DNA of 64,000 bases from CAYHGX01 sp964356355 (GCA_964356355.1 CAYHGX010000005.1:1-64000), one strand, 5' to 3'. Positions 36,016 through 44,366 are shown, counted from the stretch's first letter. The notes: generated by a model from the sequence alone, not told the origin. Translations and numbers: made by a program.

Positions 36016-37005
36016 TTAATTTGATTCTTGCAAATTTGGGTTGTTTGGATCCGGAAGCTTCACAAAAGTGGACACGATTGCAAAACTACCAAAAGCAAGT
36101 AGAAGTGCCACCAGAGCGCCAATTACGATTTTCTTCACCTTCTCGGTAGCCTCTTCATTGCCAGCAGAGACGACATACCTGTATCCACCATAAAATAGAG
36201 TAACAAAAGAAAAGAGTGCCACAAAGCCTGAAACGTAGTTCGTGAGCTGAATAAGTAGCTTCCGGCCTGCATTAACGTCTGGCAAGGCACTTCCGTTGTC
36301 TGGAAAAATTATCACCCTTACTACCAGCTCCACCAACCCAATAATTATCAATCCTGCCACGGCATATAGAATATGTGTTTTTGCTTTTCCGATGGCCTCT
36401 TCATCTCCTGCACTGCCTATCAAGGTGACTCCACGAATTACAATTACAAAAACTGCAATGGCTCCAATAAAGGCCTCTACAAAGCCCACTACTCCCCTGA
36501 TCTGAGAAACGCTTTCCTGGGCGTACATCTGGGCTGTCGCCACGTTTTCAAAGGCATCGCCGTTTTCGCCAAAGAACATTTTTTTCACAACGACATCGGC
36601 AAGTTGAATTACTAATAGTCCAATTGTTCCATATATAAGAGTATCTTTATTTTCTTCTGCTTTTGATTCGTCCGAGGTGGAAATTAGGCGGATAGCTGAA
36701 ACAATAATCATTACGAGGGCAATTCCGCTCATAAAGTAACGGAATAGATCGAGTGCAAATAAAATTGGACTTGAAACTATATCGACTCCTTCTAGTGCAA
36801 CCGGGGCGTCGGGATGAGTCGCTGCTGGGCCCGAAGTATAGTAATCGGGCAGGTTGGTCCCCTTTCCTATCTCTATCAATCTTTCTCCTGGCGTTTGCGT
36901 TGAGGATCCCGTTGCCTGGGCGTAAGTAAGGGTATTGGCATGTAACACAAGTACGAACGCGGTAAGTACTAAAGATGCTCCGAGTTTTACTAAAAATCTC
37001 TTCAT
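36016..37005 (-). CDS. Triple VirB2/TrbC-like membrane protein, 329 aa
   Basis: After a signal peptide (residues ~1-30), three similar modules follow at about 75-150, 165-245 and 255-325. Each is two hydrophobic helices joined by a short charged loop: SDESKAEE, SAGDEEAIGK and SAGNEEATEK. One such module equals a VirB2/TrbC-type pilin; three fused in tandem is not the usual pilin form. The C-terminus ends in Asn/Pro-rich residues. It lies between its paralogue and the giant PKD protein in the operon, with 1-23 nt gaps. Membrane topology is predicted from hydrophobicity only. Confidence 0.8.
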   Translation of the reverse strand: MKRFLVKLGASLVLTAFVLVLHANTLTYAQATGSSTQTPGERLIEIGKGTNLPDYYTSGPAATHPDAPVALEGVDIVSSPILFALDLFRYFMSGIALVMIIVSAIRLISTSDESKAEENKDTLIYGTIGLLVIQLADVVVKKMFFGENGDAFENVATAQMYAQESVSQIRGVVGFVEAFIGAIAVFVIVIRGVTLIGSAGDEEAIGKAKTHILYAVAGLIIIGLVELVVRVIIFPDNGSALPDVNAGRKLLIQLTNYVSGFVALFSFVTLFYGGYRYVVSAGNEEATEKVKKIVIGALVALLLAFGSFAIVSTFVKLPDPNNPNLQESN

Positions 37006-37006
37006 A

Positions 37007-37969
37007 TTATTGGGCTATGGCCTGGATATCTTCTAAGCGACCAGCTAAAACGGTACTAACAAGAGCAAATGCGCCATAAACAATCACTATCCCACCAATT
37101 GAGGCAAAAATTATACGCTTTGCGCGCTCTACGGCTGTGTCTTCGCCTCCTGCGGTGGCATACATAACTCCGCCAATCAACAACATGAGTACAGCTGCAG
37201 GACCAACAAAACTCACAACAAGATTAGTAATTCCTACTATTTGCTCAACTCCAGCTTTGGCATCGGAATACGGATGAGCTCCAGTAATGCCAGAATAGGA
37301 GGTTTTATCAATTTTATAGAAGACCTTATTAATAAATACATCTCCAAGATAAACCAGAACCAATCCTGACAAACTATACATAATGCTTTTTTTGTGCTTC
37401 GCTGTAGTCTCCTCATTTCCACCGGCTGTTATCAATTTCGCTGCGGACCGGACAATCATTACCACGGCGTATGAACCGATCACGTATTTCACAAAGGTCA
37501 CAAATATCTCCACTTGCTTATCAAAAAGATGTACCCGCTGAAGAATGCTCTGTGGGCTACCAAAAAGAGTATCTTTGCGCATATCAAAAATAGCAGCAAC
37601 ATCTTGGGACATACTGATCATCACGAAGGCGATAATACTATAAATGATGCCGCGAGTAGCTCTGGAGACCTCTTCTTCGTTGCCACTTGCCGTAATAAGG
37701 GTGAAGCCCATCAAACTAATAAAAAGCAAACCAATTACGCCTGTGAGCACTTTTACATATGGCAAAACTCCATTAATCACAAATTCAACTACTGCCTGCT
37801 GCCCTTCTCCTGACCCTATGTCCGGAGTGGGAATTTGAGCAGATTTATAAATACCATATGCACTATCCGGCATAGGCAAAGAGCTTGCCAAAGCCATGTT
37901 TCCAATTAAGACGGCCGAAACCGCCATGATCGCTAGAAACTGCAGTGCTGTTTTTAGAATTTGTTTCAT
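37007..37969 (-). CDS. Triple VirB2/TrbC-like membrane protein, 320 aa
   Basis: First gene of the operon. A signal peptide (residues ~1-28) is followed by three two-helix modules with loops ASGNEEEVSR, AGGNEETTAK and AGGEDTAVER, the same spacing and loop type as in the next gene. It is clearly a paralogue arising by gene duplication, which probably came after duplication of the module itself. The stop lies one base before the next gene. A single well-formed promoter lies upstream. No ATPase or secretion-channel gene accompanies it, so a conjugation role cannot be claimed. Confidence 0.8.
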   Translation of the reverse strand: MKQILKTALQFLAIMAVSAVLIGNMALASSLPMPDSAYGIYKSAQIPTPDIGSGEGQQAVVEFVINGVLPYVKVLTGVIGLLFISLMGFTLITASGNEEEVSRATRGIIYSIIAFVMISMSQDVAAIFDMRKDTLFGSPQSILQRVHLFDKQVEIFVTFVKYVIGSYAVVMIVRSAAKLITAGGNEETTAKHKKSIMYSLSGLVLVYLGDVFINKVFYKIDKTSYSGITGAHPYSDAKAGVEQIVGITNLVVSFVGPAAVLMLLIGGVMYATAGGEDTAVERAKRIIFASIGGIVIVYGAFALVSTVLAGRLEDIQAIAQ

Positions 37970-37990
37970 TTTTATTTTAATTTTCCCTAT

Positions 37991-38019
37991 ATTTTAGCAT
38001 ATTTCAGCCTTTTTCTCAA
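37991..38019 (-). promoter_or_regulatory. Promoter of the VirB2-module/PKD/SLH operon
   Basis: On the minus strand TTGAGA (38014-38019) and TAAAAT (37991-37996) are 17 bp apart, with TGC before the -10. Transcription would begin about 15 nt before the ATG at 37969. The region from -10 onward is nearly identical to the pilus-operon promoter. Confidence 0.7.
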
Positions 38020-38053
38020 GCACAACAGTACAAAAGCGCTAAATTAAGTTCCC

Positions 38054-38082
38054 TTGCATTTCCAGACTATTATATGTACTAT
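38054..38082 (+). promoter_or_regulatory. Promoter of secE-nusG
   Basis: TTGCAT (38054-38059), a 17-bp spacer and TACTAT (38077-38082). It is divergent from the envelope operon promoter 35 bp away. Confidence 0.55.
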
Positions 38083-38132
38083 GCACACAGAAGGCCAAGG
38101 CCTTTTTAGAGATATCAGAAAACCGTACTATT

Positions 38133-38327
38133 ATGAATGCAATCAAATCTTATGTTAAGCACAGCTTTGAAGAGCTGACACGTGTTACTTGGCCAACTAA
38201 GGCCCAGGCAGTGAAGTTAACAATTATCGTTTTTGGTTTTTGTTTGGTAATGGCCTTTTTTCTTGGCTTTGTGGACTATGTTTTAACTTATGGTTATGAC
38301 TTATTACTTAAGGCAGCAGCCAAATAA
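38133..38327 (+). CDS. secE: Preprotein translocase subunit SecE
   Basis: A 64-residue single-helix SecE. It has the conserved amphipathic segment SFEELTRVTWPTKAQAVKLT followed by one membrane helix (IIVFGFCLVMAFFLGFVDYVL). SecE clamps SecY in the general secretion channel. The gene order secE-nusG-...-rplK-rplA is the bacterial standard and supports the call. The short, one-helix form is usual outside Proteobacteria. Confidence 0.95.
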   Translation: MNAIKSYVKHSFEELTRVTWPTKAQAVKLTIIVFGFCLVMAFFLGFVDYVLTYGYDLLLKAAAK

Positions 38328-38333
38328 ATCACT

Positions 38334-38879
38334 ATGGCACGACAAGTAGAAGGAACAGGTAGGCATTGGTATGTAATTCACACATACTCAGGATATGAGG
38401 ACGCAGTAAAGGATGCTCTACTTCAGAGAATTGAGTCTTTGGGTATGCAGGATAATATTTTTGACGTTGTAGTTCCAAAGGAAACACAGATTGTTATTAA
38501 AAAAGGACAGCCTGTAACTGAGGAAAAGCGAATTTTTCCTGGTTATGTTTTGGTAGACATGGTTGTAACTGATGATAGCTGGTATGTGGTTCGAAACACT
38601 CCTAATGTAACTGGTTTCGTTGGGTCTGGTACAATTCCAGTTCCCGTTTCGCCTGAAGAGTGGAAGGTGATCAAGAGGCATATGGGGCAGGCCGAACCTA
38701 AATTTAAAATTGACTTTACTCTTACTGATAACGTTATCGTTCTTGATGGTCCGTTTGCGAATTATGATGGAATCATCAGTAATATCGACGAAGAAAAGGG
38801 TAAGGTAAAGGTACTTATCACTATTTTCGGACGCGAAACACCAGTAGAGCTCGATTTTACTCAGATAAAAAAGAAGTAA
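38334..38879 (+). CDS. nusG: Transcription termination/antitermination factor NusG
   Basis: The NGN domain begins HWYVIHTYSGYEDAVKDALL and includes FPGYVLVDM; the C-terminal KOW domain includes VIVLDGPFANYDGIISNIDE. NusG binds RNA polymerase and Rho or ribosomal S10. At 181 aa it is standard. It starts 6 nt after secE, so the two are co-transcribed. Confidence 0.97.
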   Translation: MARQVEGTGRHWYVIHTYSGYEDAVKDALLQRIESLGMQDNIFDVVVPKETQIVIKKGQPVTEEKRIFPGYVLVDMVVTDDSWYVVRNTPNVTGFVGSGTIPVPVSPEEWKVIKRHMGQAEPKFKIDFTLTDNVIVLDGPFANYDGIISNIDEEKGKVKVLITIFGRETPVELDFTQIKKK

Positions 38880-38953
38880 TAGGTCTCTAATTTATTGCAT
38901 TTTTAAATGCTATCGCTTAAGCTGTTCCTGTTTGGTGTACCCTCTTAATTCCT

Positions 38954-39880
38954 ATGAGAAAGTTTACTGTTTTTACAGTGATTCTAGCGATTACGGTGAT
39001 TGTGACCGTGTCAGAAATGTTCGTAAACAATTATTTGCCTAGTCTACAGAGTGGAGAGAAAAAAGATCTTTCACTTACTCTTCCGGAGAGTCTTGATTTA
39101 TCAAAAATCGTAAAAACAGATACTTTTGCTGCGGATGAGAATAGCGATGTAGACCCAACCCTCACGAACAAACTGGGTTCTGATGTAGTAAAGGAAAGCA
39201 CCTCCACATTCGTAGATGAAACCAGTCCAACTCCAACCCCTATCGCTCCTGTCAAGAGTAAACCTGGCGAGTTGGCCAACCTGTATGACACCGACCCTAC
39301 TTTCACGGGCTCATATGACAACGCTATTCCAGTTCCAGCTGATCAAACTGGAAAATCGCCAGTACCAACCGTTCCGGCAGTAACTGCAAACAGTAGTGGA
39401 AAGGCCGATGATTTTGAGGACCCAAACTACAGTGCCAGTGGCGTAAACGTGACTTTAAGGCAGGACCAAATAGAAAGTGCAGGTTTTTATAATGCATACA
39501 TTGAATCAGAGGCTAGCGATGGAAAATTATTCAAGACGATTGATGTGCTTGATCTTTACGACACCCAGATGCAGAAATTTGTCATTCGCAGCAAAGAGGA
39601 AATGATGGCTAAGGCTTACATTTTCAGCGTTGGATCGAGTACTAAAATTGACGAGGTGTATCAATTGATCAAGTCTAGATGTGGACAAACCCCGCTTGTT
39701 ACAATCAACGAAACAAATGGCTTTGGTAGTGAGAGTTTTTACATGAATGACTCAAGCAGAAGTAATACTGTGTTTTTGACTGTTCGAGTTGGGCAAGCTA
39801 TTTATGCTTTTTCATACCCTAAAACCTATCATCAGCAGGTTAAAAACCTACTGCAGCTGATTACTTGGGAAATAGATTAA
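38954..39880 (+). CDS. Secreted or membrane-anchored hypothetical protein inside the nusG-rplK cluster
   Basis: An N-terminal hydrophobic helix (residues ~5-25) acts as signal or anchor. Residues ~30-165 are Thr/Pro/Ser/Asp-rich and probably disordered. The C-terminal ~140 residues form a compact domain with one Cys (SRCGQTP) that I do not recognise. An exported protein between nusG and rplK is unusual. The gene starts 74 nt after nusG, and rplK has its own promoter, so its expression may be partly separate. Function is unknown. Confidence 0.75.
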   Translation: MRKFTVFTVILAITVIVTVSEMFVNNYLPSLQSGEKKDLSLTLPESLDLSKIVKTDTFAADENSDVDPTLTNKLGSDVVKESTSTFVDETSPTPTPIAPVKSKPGELANLYDTDPTFTGSYDNAIPVPADQTGKSPVPTVPAVTANSSGKADDFEDPNYSASGVNVTLRQDQIESAGFYNAYIESEASDGKLFKTIDVLDLYDTQMQKFVIRSKEEMMAKAYIFSVGSSTKIDEVYQLIKSRCGQTPLVTINETNGFGSESFYMNDSSRSNTVFLTVRVGQAIYAFSYPKTYHQQVKNLLQLITWEID

Positions 39881-39900
39881 ATCTATACTTCGAAAAGGTT

Positions 39901-39928
39901 TTGACTTTTTGCGTAAAATCAGTAGAAT
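39901..39928 (+). promoter_or_regulatory. Promoter of rplK-rplA
   Basis: TTGACT (39901-39906), a 16-bp spacer and TAGAAT (39923-39928), about 45 nt before the rplK ATG. The boxes match those before rpsT and tRNA-His in this window. Confidence 0.65.
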
Positions 39929-39973
39929 ACTGCCAATTACGCGCTCGTTTTTTACTATTAATTTCCAATCAAC

Positions 39974-40399
39974 ATGGCGAAAGAAGTAACCAGAGTGATT
40001 AAACTGCAAATCCCTGCAGGAAAAGCTAATCCAGCTCCTCCAGTAGGTACTGCACTTGGTCCGGCCGGTGTAAATATTCAAGATTTCTGTACTCAGTTCA
40101 ACAATCAAACTCGTGACATGGGAGATACTATTATCCCAGTAGAGATGACGGTTTATGATGATAGAAGTTTTACCTTTATCTTAAAGAGTCCTCCAGCTGC
40201 TGTACTTATCAAGAAGGCCATTTCTTTGGCTAAGGGCTCAGGAAAACCAAACAAAGAAAAGGTAGGAACAATTACTCGGGCTCAGCTTGAGGAAATTGCT
40301 AAGATCAAGATGGAAGATTTGAATGCTAACGACGTGGATGCTGCTGTGAAGATTATCAGCGGTACAGCTCGAAGCATGGGTGTGAAGGTGGAAGGCTAA
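39974..40399 (+). CDS. rplK: 50S ribosomal protein L11 (uL11)
   Basis: 141 residues with the family signatures [20 protein letters not shown], the Pro-rich linker, and the C-terminal RNA-binding domain ending [12 protein letters not shown]. uL11 forms the stalk base with 23S rRNA and contacts translation GTPases. rplA follows, as usual. Confidence 0.98.
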   Translation: MAKEVTRVIKLQIPAGKANPAPPVGTALGPAGVNIQDFCTQFNNQTRDMGDTIIPVEMTVYDDRSFTFILKSPPAAVLIKKAISLAKGSGKPNKEKVGTITRAQLEEIAKIKMEDLNANDVDAAVKIISGTARSMGVKVEG

Positions 40400-40451
40400 G
40401 CGAGCCCGTAGGGCGAGTTTTTGCATTCTGGATTTGAATTTTACTTATATC

Positions 40452-40480
40452 GTGGGAGGCCTTCGCGGCCGCTTGACCAC
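40452..40480 (+). promoter_or_regulatory. Probable L1-binding mRNA operator (ribosomal protein leader)
   Basis: A stem-loop lies 13 nt before the rplA start. GTGGGAGGCC on the 5' side faces GGCCGCTTGACCAC on the 3' side around a TTCGC loop. GUGGGAGGC paired with CUUGA...CCAC is the same internal-loop arrangement as helix 76-77 of 23S rRNA where L1 binds, so excess L1 should bind here and block translation of its own mRNA. L1 autoregulation by rRNA mimicry is established in other bacteria and archaea; this instance is inferred. Confidence 0.75.
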
Positions 40481-40493
40481 TAACCAAAATACT

Positions 40494-41195
40494 ATGTCTA
40501 AACATGGAAAAAAGTATGAAGAGGCTGCAAAGCTAATCGTAAAAGATGTTCACACTCTTGATGAGGCAGTGGCTCTTTTGAAGAAGACTTCAGTAACTAA
40601 GTTTGATTCAAGCTGTGAGGTGCATTTCAATCTTGGAGTTGATCCTAAACAGGCTGATCAGAATATCCGTACAAGTGTAGGACTGCCTCACGGTACAGGT
40701 AAGGATGTGAGAGTTGTGGCATTCGTAGGAGAAGAGCAGATCAAGGAGGCTAAAGAGGCCGGTGCTTCTGTTGCTGGTACCGAGGAATTAGTGGCGAAAA
40801 TCGAGAGCGGTTGGTTAGAATTTGACGTGGCTGTTTCTACACCAGATCAGATGAAGGGACTTGGTAAGGTTGCTAAAATTCTTGGTCAAAAGAGACTGAT
40901 GCCAAATCCAAAGGCTGGTACTGTGGCTCCAGATTTTGTTCGTGTAATTAAGGAACTAAAGCAGGGTAAAGTGGAACTTCGTGTGGATAAGGATGGAAAC
41001 CTACACAATATTTTTGGTAAAGTTTCCTTCGGCGAAGATCAGCTTAAGGAGAACTTGAAGACTATTGTGAAAACAGTACTAGAAGTGAAGCCTTCTAGCT
41101 CAAAAGGAACTTACGTACGAAGTCTAGTGGTTACTACTACTATGGGTCCCGGCATCAAGCTTGACGCTAATGGGGCTATTGCTGAGAGCAAGTAA
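40494..41195 (+). CDS. rplA: 50S ribosomal protein L1 (uL1)
   Basis: The ATG at 40494 gives MSKHGKKYEEAAKLIVKD, the normal uL1 start. An upstream in-frame ATG would translate through the operator hairpin and adds non-conserved residues. Signature segments include LPHGTGKDVRVVAFV, MPNPKAGTV and SSSKGTYVRSLVVTTTMGPG. L1 forms the mobile stalk at the ribosomal E site and represses its own operon. At 233 aa it is standard. rplJ-rplL do not follow. uL1 is missing from part of the CPR, so its presence narrows placement. Confidence 0.97.
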   Translation: MSKHGKKYEEAAKLIVKDVHTLDEAVALLKKTSVTKFDSSCEVHFNLGVDPKQADQNIRTSVGLPHGTGKDVRVVAFVGEEQIKEAKEAGASVAGTEELVAKIESGWLEFDVAVSTPDQMKGLGKVAKILGQKRLMPNPKAGTVAPDFVRVIKELKQGKVELRVDKDGNLHNIFGKVSFGEDQLKENLKTIVKTVLEVKPSSSKGTYVRSLVVTTTMGPGIKLDANGAIAESK

Positions 41196-41217
41196 TAAAA
41201 CTTTGGTAACCGAGCTG

Positions 41218-41799
41218 TTAAATCAGCTTTTTTACCAGTTTAAGTAGAGCCGAGGCTGTTGCTTTGATTTCGTGTTTCATCTTGAAACGGTGCCATCCGT
41301 GCTTCGTGGCGAGGTGGGAGAGGATTTTGCGGCATTTTTCGGAGAGATCGTCGTCTTGTTCGTGGAGGTGAGTTTTTTCGCGGGCGGCGAGTTTTCGTTC
41401 ACCTTCAAAAAGGATGGATATATCTTCCTTGAGCAGATGCTTATTAGCTTGTTCAAGCCATGATTCACTCAGGCCTTTGGCTACTCCCCAAGCGATTCCG
41501 GTGCCAATGTAGTCCTCGGCGATCACCACGTCGTGAGTAGCGATGAGGTGCTTGAGAGTAGGCTCAAACTGGTAGCGGTTGAGGATAAACCAGAGCTGAA
41601 GCTCGGATTCAGAAATTTTTTGACCTTCAGGTGAGCGCAAGGTTTTATCGAGAAATGGACCAGTAGGTGGGAGATCGTAAATTGGATATTTAAGGAAATT
41701 TACCTTAAGGCCCTCAGCCTCAAGTGACTTAATTAAAAGCTTGGCCTGTGTGCTTTTGCCAATGTTGTTGATGCCGTAAAGTGTGATGAATTTTCCCAT
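41218..41799 (-). CDS. tmk: Thymidylate kinase
   Basis: A P-loop kinase that converts dTMP to dTDP. The P-loop is LYGINNIGKST near the N-terminus. A DR(Y/H)-like region is replaced by EDYIGTGIAWG, a variant seen in many Tmk-like proteins, and there is a lid with basic residues (ERKLAAREK). 193 aa. It lies two bases downstream of dut on the same strand, which fits dTTP supply (dut makes dUMP, the precursor of dTMP). A deoxynucleoside kinase is a less likely alternative. Confidence 0.85.
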   Translation of the reverse strand: MGKFITLYGINNIGKSTQAKLLIKSLEAEGLKVNFLKYPIYDLPPTGPFLDKTLRSPEGQKISESELQLWFILNRYQFEPTLKHLIATHDVVIAEDYIGTGIAWGVAKGLSESWLEQANKHLLKEDISILFEGERKLAAREKTHLHEQDDDLSEKCRKILSHLATKHGWHRFKMKHEIKATASALLKLVKKLI

Positions 41800-41801
41800 A
41801 A

Positions 41802-42266
41802 TTATTGTGATAATTTCGCTTCGCTCCGCGCTTCATAACCACCAGTTGAGCCGAAGCCTCCCCTGCTTTCTTTGTTGATTTCAGTTACTTCTTGCCATTC
41901 GAAGCGGTCGATTTTCACAAAAACGCCTTGGGCAATTTTTTCGCCGCGGGTGATTTGAACAGGCTGATCAGTAAAGTTGTATACGAGAACTTTGATTTCG
42001 TCGGTGGGGCCGCAGTAGTCGTGATCGATGATGCCGAAGCCGTGGGGAGGAGTGAGGCCTTTTTTGATTGGAGTGGAGCTGCGGGAGGCCACTACTAGCA
42101 TATAACCTTCTGGGACCTCGACAATTAGGTTGGAAGGTACCATTTCGATGCTTTTGGGCGCGATTTCTACATTTGTGCGAGCGGAAATGTCGAAGCCAAC
42201 GGAGCCGGCAGTTTCATAAACTGGAAGGGAAAGATCTTGTTCGAGGCGTTTGATTTGCACTTTCAT
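41802..42266 (-). CDS. dut: dUTP pyrophosphatase (dUTPase)
   Basis: A trimeric dUTPase that keeps uracil out of DNA and supplies dUMP. The motifs are in order: AGSVGFDISA (motif 1), ASRSSTPIKKG (motif 2), GIIDHDYCGPTDEIKV (motif 3, catalytic Asp), RGEKIAQGVF (motif 4) and the C-terminal RGGFGSTG (motif 5), which closes over the base. 154 aa. It is co-transcribed with tmk. Confidence 0.96.
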   Translation of the reverse strand: MKVQIKRLEQDLSLPVYETAGSVGFDISARTNVEIAPKSIEMVPSNLIVEVPEGYMLVVASRSSTPIKKGLTPPHGFGIIDHDYCGPTDEIKVLVYNFTDQPVQITRGEKIAQGVFVKIDRFEWQEVTEINKESRGGFGSTGGYEARSEAKLSQ

Positions 42267-42342
42267 GGTTGCGGTGCCGGCGGGCTTTATTTTTTGGTGA
42301 GATTAGGATAAATTATAACTCAAAAAGTAACAAACATTTGGC

Positions 42343-43410
42343 ATGAAATTTTTCAAAAAGGTGAATTTGATGGTAACGAGTGCGCTTTTAGCTAAGGTGG
42401 AGGAACCTGCGAGCCAGCAGAAGGAAGCAGTGGCACCCCCAAAAATTGATTTTGCGGTTGGCGGGCAGGCGGTAATTGAGGGCGTAATGATGAGGTCTTT
42501 GAGTTACATTACAATTGCTGTGAGAAAAACTGATGGCAGCATAAGGGTTCGCGAAAAGAAATTTAAAAATTTAACTCAGAGATACAAGTGGCTTAATATT
42601 CCAATTTTGCGTGGAGTAATAAATCTTTTTGAGATGATGGTCATTGGAACCGAGGCAATAAATTTTTCAGCAAATGAATCGTTGGAAGAGCCAAATAGCA
42701 GTAAGAATGGAGTGGAAAGTGAAAAGGTGCGAGAACCTCAAATGGAAAAGGCTCCATCCAGAGCCAGTGTATTTTTTGAATATCTGATGTTTGCTTTATC
42801 TTTGGTTTTTGCTTTGGCGGTGAGTGTCTTTTTATTTAAGTTTGTACCTCTCTGGGTGGCAACATACTTTGATGGTAAGAGTGCCTATATTCACGATAAC
42901 TACATCGTTTTTAACTTGATTGATGGTGCAATTAAAATATCCGTATTCATTCTTTACATGGCTATTTTGGGTGTAATACCAAGTTTTAAGCGAATCTTCG
43001 AATATCATGGGGCTGAGCACAAATCTATTTTCAACTATGAAAAGAAGTTGCCACTAACTGTAGAAAATGCCCGCGGAATGACTCGCTTTCATCCTCGCTG
43101 TGGGACAAGTTTTATTTTGATTGTCTTTTTGATTAGCGTGATTGTGTATACCTTCATTCCTAAGCAGGAGAGTTTTAGTGCAAATCTACTTTTGCGAGTA
43201 GCAATGCTACCTTTGATTGCGGGAATTTCTTATGAGTACCTGAAATTGAGTGCCAAATATGCGCAGAATTCTTTCGTAAAACTGCTGATTTTGCCGGGGC
43301 TTTGGTTTCAGAGACTTACTACGAGAGAGCCGAAGGATGACCAGCTCGAGGTTGGGCTGGAATCACTTAAGGCGGCGTTGAGATTGGAGGGACTGGATAA
43401 AGGAATATAA
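42343..43410 (+). CDS. DUF1385 family membrane protein (YqhQ-like)
   Basis: The family hallmark VGGQAVIEGVMMRS is at residues ~37-50, followed by AVRKTDGSIRVREKKF and LRGVINLFEMMVIG. Several membrane helices lie in the second half, and the EYHGAEHKSIFNYE and HPRCGTSFI segments carry conserved His and Cys that suggest a metal site. YqhQ-type proteins are widespread; their activity is unknown. At 355 aa the length is normal. It is divergent from dut/tmk and followed 23 nt later by a kinase-like gene. Confidence 0.88.
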   Translation: MKFFKKVNLMVTSALLAKVEEPASQQKEAVAPPKIDFAVGGQAVIEGVMMRSLSYITIAVRKTDGSIRVREKKFKNLTQRYKWLNIPILRGVINLFEMMVIGTEAINFSANESLEEPNSSKNGVESEKVREPQMEKAPSRASVFFEYLMFALSLVFALAVSVFLFKFVPLWVATYFDGKSAYIHDNYIVFNLIDGAIKISVFILYMAILGVIPSFKRIFEYHGAEHKSIFNYEKKLPLTVENARGMTRFHPRCGTSFILIVFLISVIVYTFIPKQESFSANLLLRVAMLPLIAGISYEYLKLSAKYAQNSFVKLLILPGLWFQRLTTREPKDDQLEVGLESLKAALRLEGLDKGI

Positions 43411-43433
43411 TCATAGCCATTAACTGCATGTGA

Positions 43434-44366
43434 ATGCCTGACACTCCTGAATTTTCTGAGGTGATAGAGAGTGCTTGTAGACAGCTCAATGTGGCGTGGG
43501 CAAAGGGCATCGTGGAGGTGAGGGATTTTATTCGTGAGGCCACAATGAAGCTTGCAAGGGAGGCTACTTCCAATGAGCAGAAAAATGACGACGCACTGAA
43601 TACTGATGCCGAGCCAAAAAGTGCTAAGGATAAACTCCTTGATTCACTGGGGATGAGGTTTAATAGGCAGGTGGAGGTGCCTGCGGCAGAGATGATTGAA
43701 GAAATCCTTAGTGATGCGATTAAGGCTGCGGATAGTCGCCTTGTAGTACACTACGCCAACCACATTCATCATCGGGCCATGCATGCGTTTCATCGTGGTA
43801 GCAGGTTTGAATCAATAGTGAATGAGGGCGGAGATCTGGAGGCTTTTATTAACAGCATTAATGAGAGCTTTCCCAGTGAGATTGCAGTGGATGGATTGGA
43901 GTTTAGAAAATTGGATATCGTGGGTATGTTGGAACAGATGAATCGGGGGTTTTCTTTTGGATACTCCAAAGTAAGGGCACCTAAAGGCGTGGATATTTCA
44001 TTGGTGTTAGGGCCTGGGGCGGAGGCAAGGGTGTTGGGGCATGGCGACATGATGCAGGAAATCTTTTGGGAGTTGTGCAAGAACGCTTTTGAGCACATGA
44101 AGGAGGGTGGAAGATTGGAAATTCGCACTCGAAGAGAAGGAGATGAGATGATTATAGAATTTGAAGATAGCGGTATGGGGATAGCTGAGGAGGATATTGG
44201 TAGAGTCTTTGAAGATGGATTTACCAAGAGAAAGGACGGAACAGGAAAAGGACTCTATAATGCAAAGCTTTACATTGAAGAATTCATGAAGGGCAGGATT
44301 GAGGTGGAGTGTTTAGCGGGGAAGGGTGCTACTTTTAGGATCACGTTGCCGCTTGCGAGAGACTAG
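43434..44366 (+). CDS. Soluble histidine-kinase-like ATPase
   Basis: The C-terminal ~110 residues are a GHKL ATPase: N-box NAFEHM, G1 DSGMGIAEED, G2 GTGKGLYNAK and the final GKGATFRITLPL strand. Residues ~95-130 (HYANHIHHRAMHAFHRG) could be the dimerisation/phospho-His helix, though the usual H-E pair is not clear. No membrane segment, sensor domain or receiver gene is nearby, so it is an orphan soluble kinase or an anti-sigma-like ATPase. Its last 26 nt overlap the convergent HNH gene. Confidence 0.8.
   Translation: MPDTPEFSEVIESACRQLNVAWAKGIVEVRDFIREATMKLAREATSNEQKNDDALNTDAEPKSAKDKLLDSLGMRFNRQVEVPAAEMIEEILSDAIKAADSRLVVHYANHIHHRAMHAFHRGSRFESIVNEGGDLEAFINSINESFPSEIAVDGLEFRKLDIVGMLEQMNRGFSFGYSKVRAPKGVDISLVLGPGAEARVLGHGDMMQEIFWELCKNAFEHMKEGGRLEIRTRREGDEMIIEFEDSGMGIAEEDIGRVFEDGFTKRKDGTGKGLYNAKLYIEEFMKGRIEVECLAGKGATFRITLPLARD

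Noticed and set aside
25475..37969. Calling the VirB2-like operon a type IV secretion or conjugation system
   Set aside because: No VirB4, VirB6, VirB8-10, VirD4 or relaxase gene is present, and the pilin-like modules are fused in threes.
40400..40425. Terminator between rplK and rplA (GCCC-GTA-GGGC then T-run)
   Set aside because: The stem is only four clean base pairs and the gene pair is normally co-transcribed; at most it attenuates.
43434..44366. Two-component system sensor
   Set aside because: No receiver-domain gene is adjacent and the usual phospho-acceptor H-box is not clear, so only a GHKL-type ATPase is claimed.
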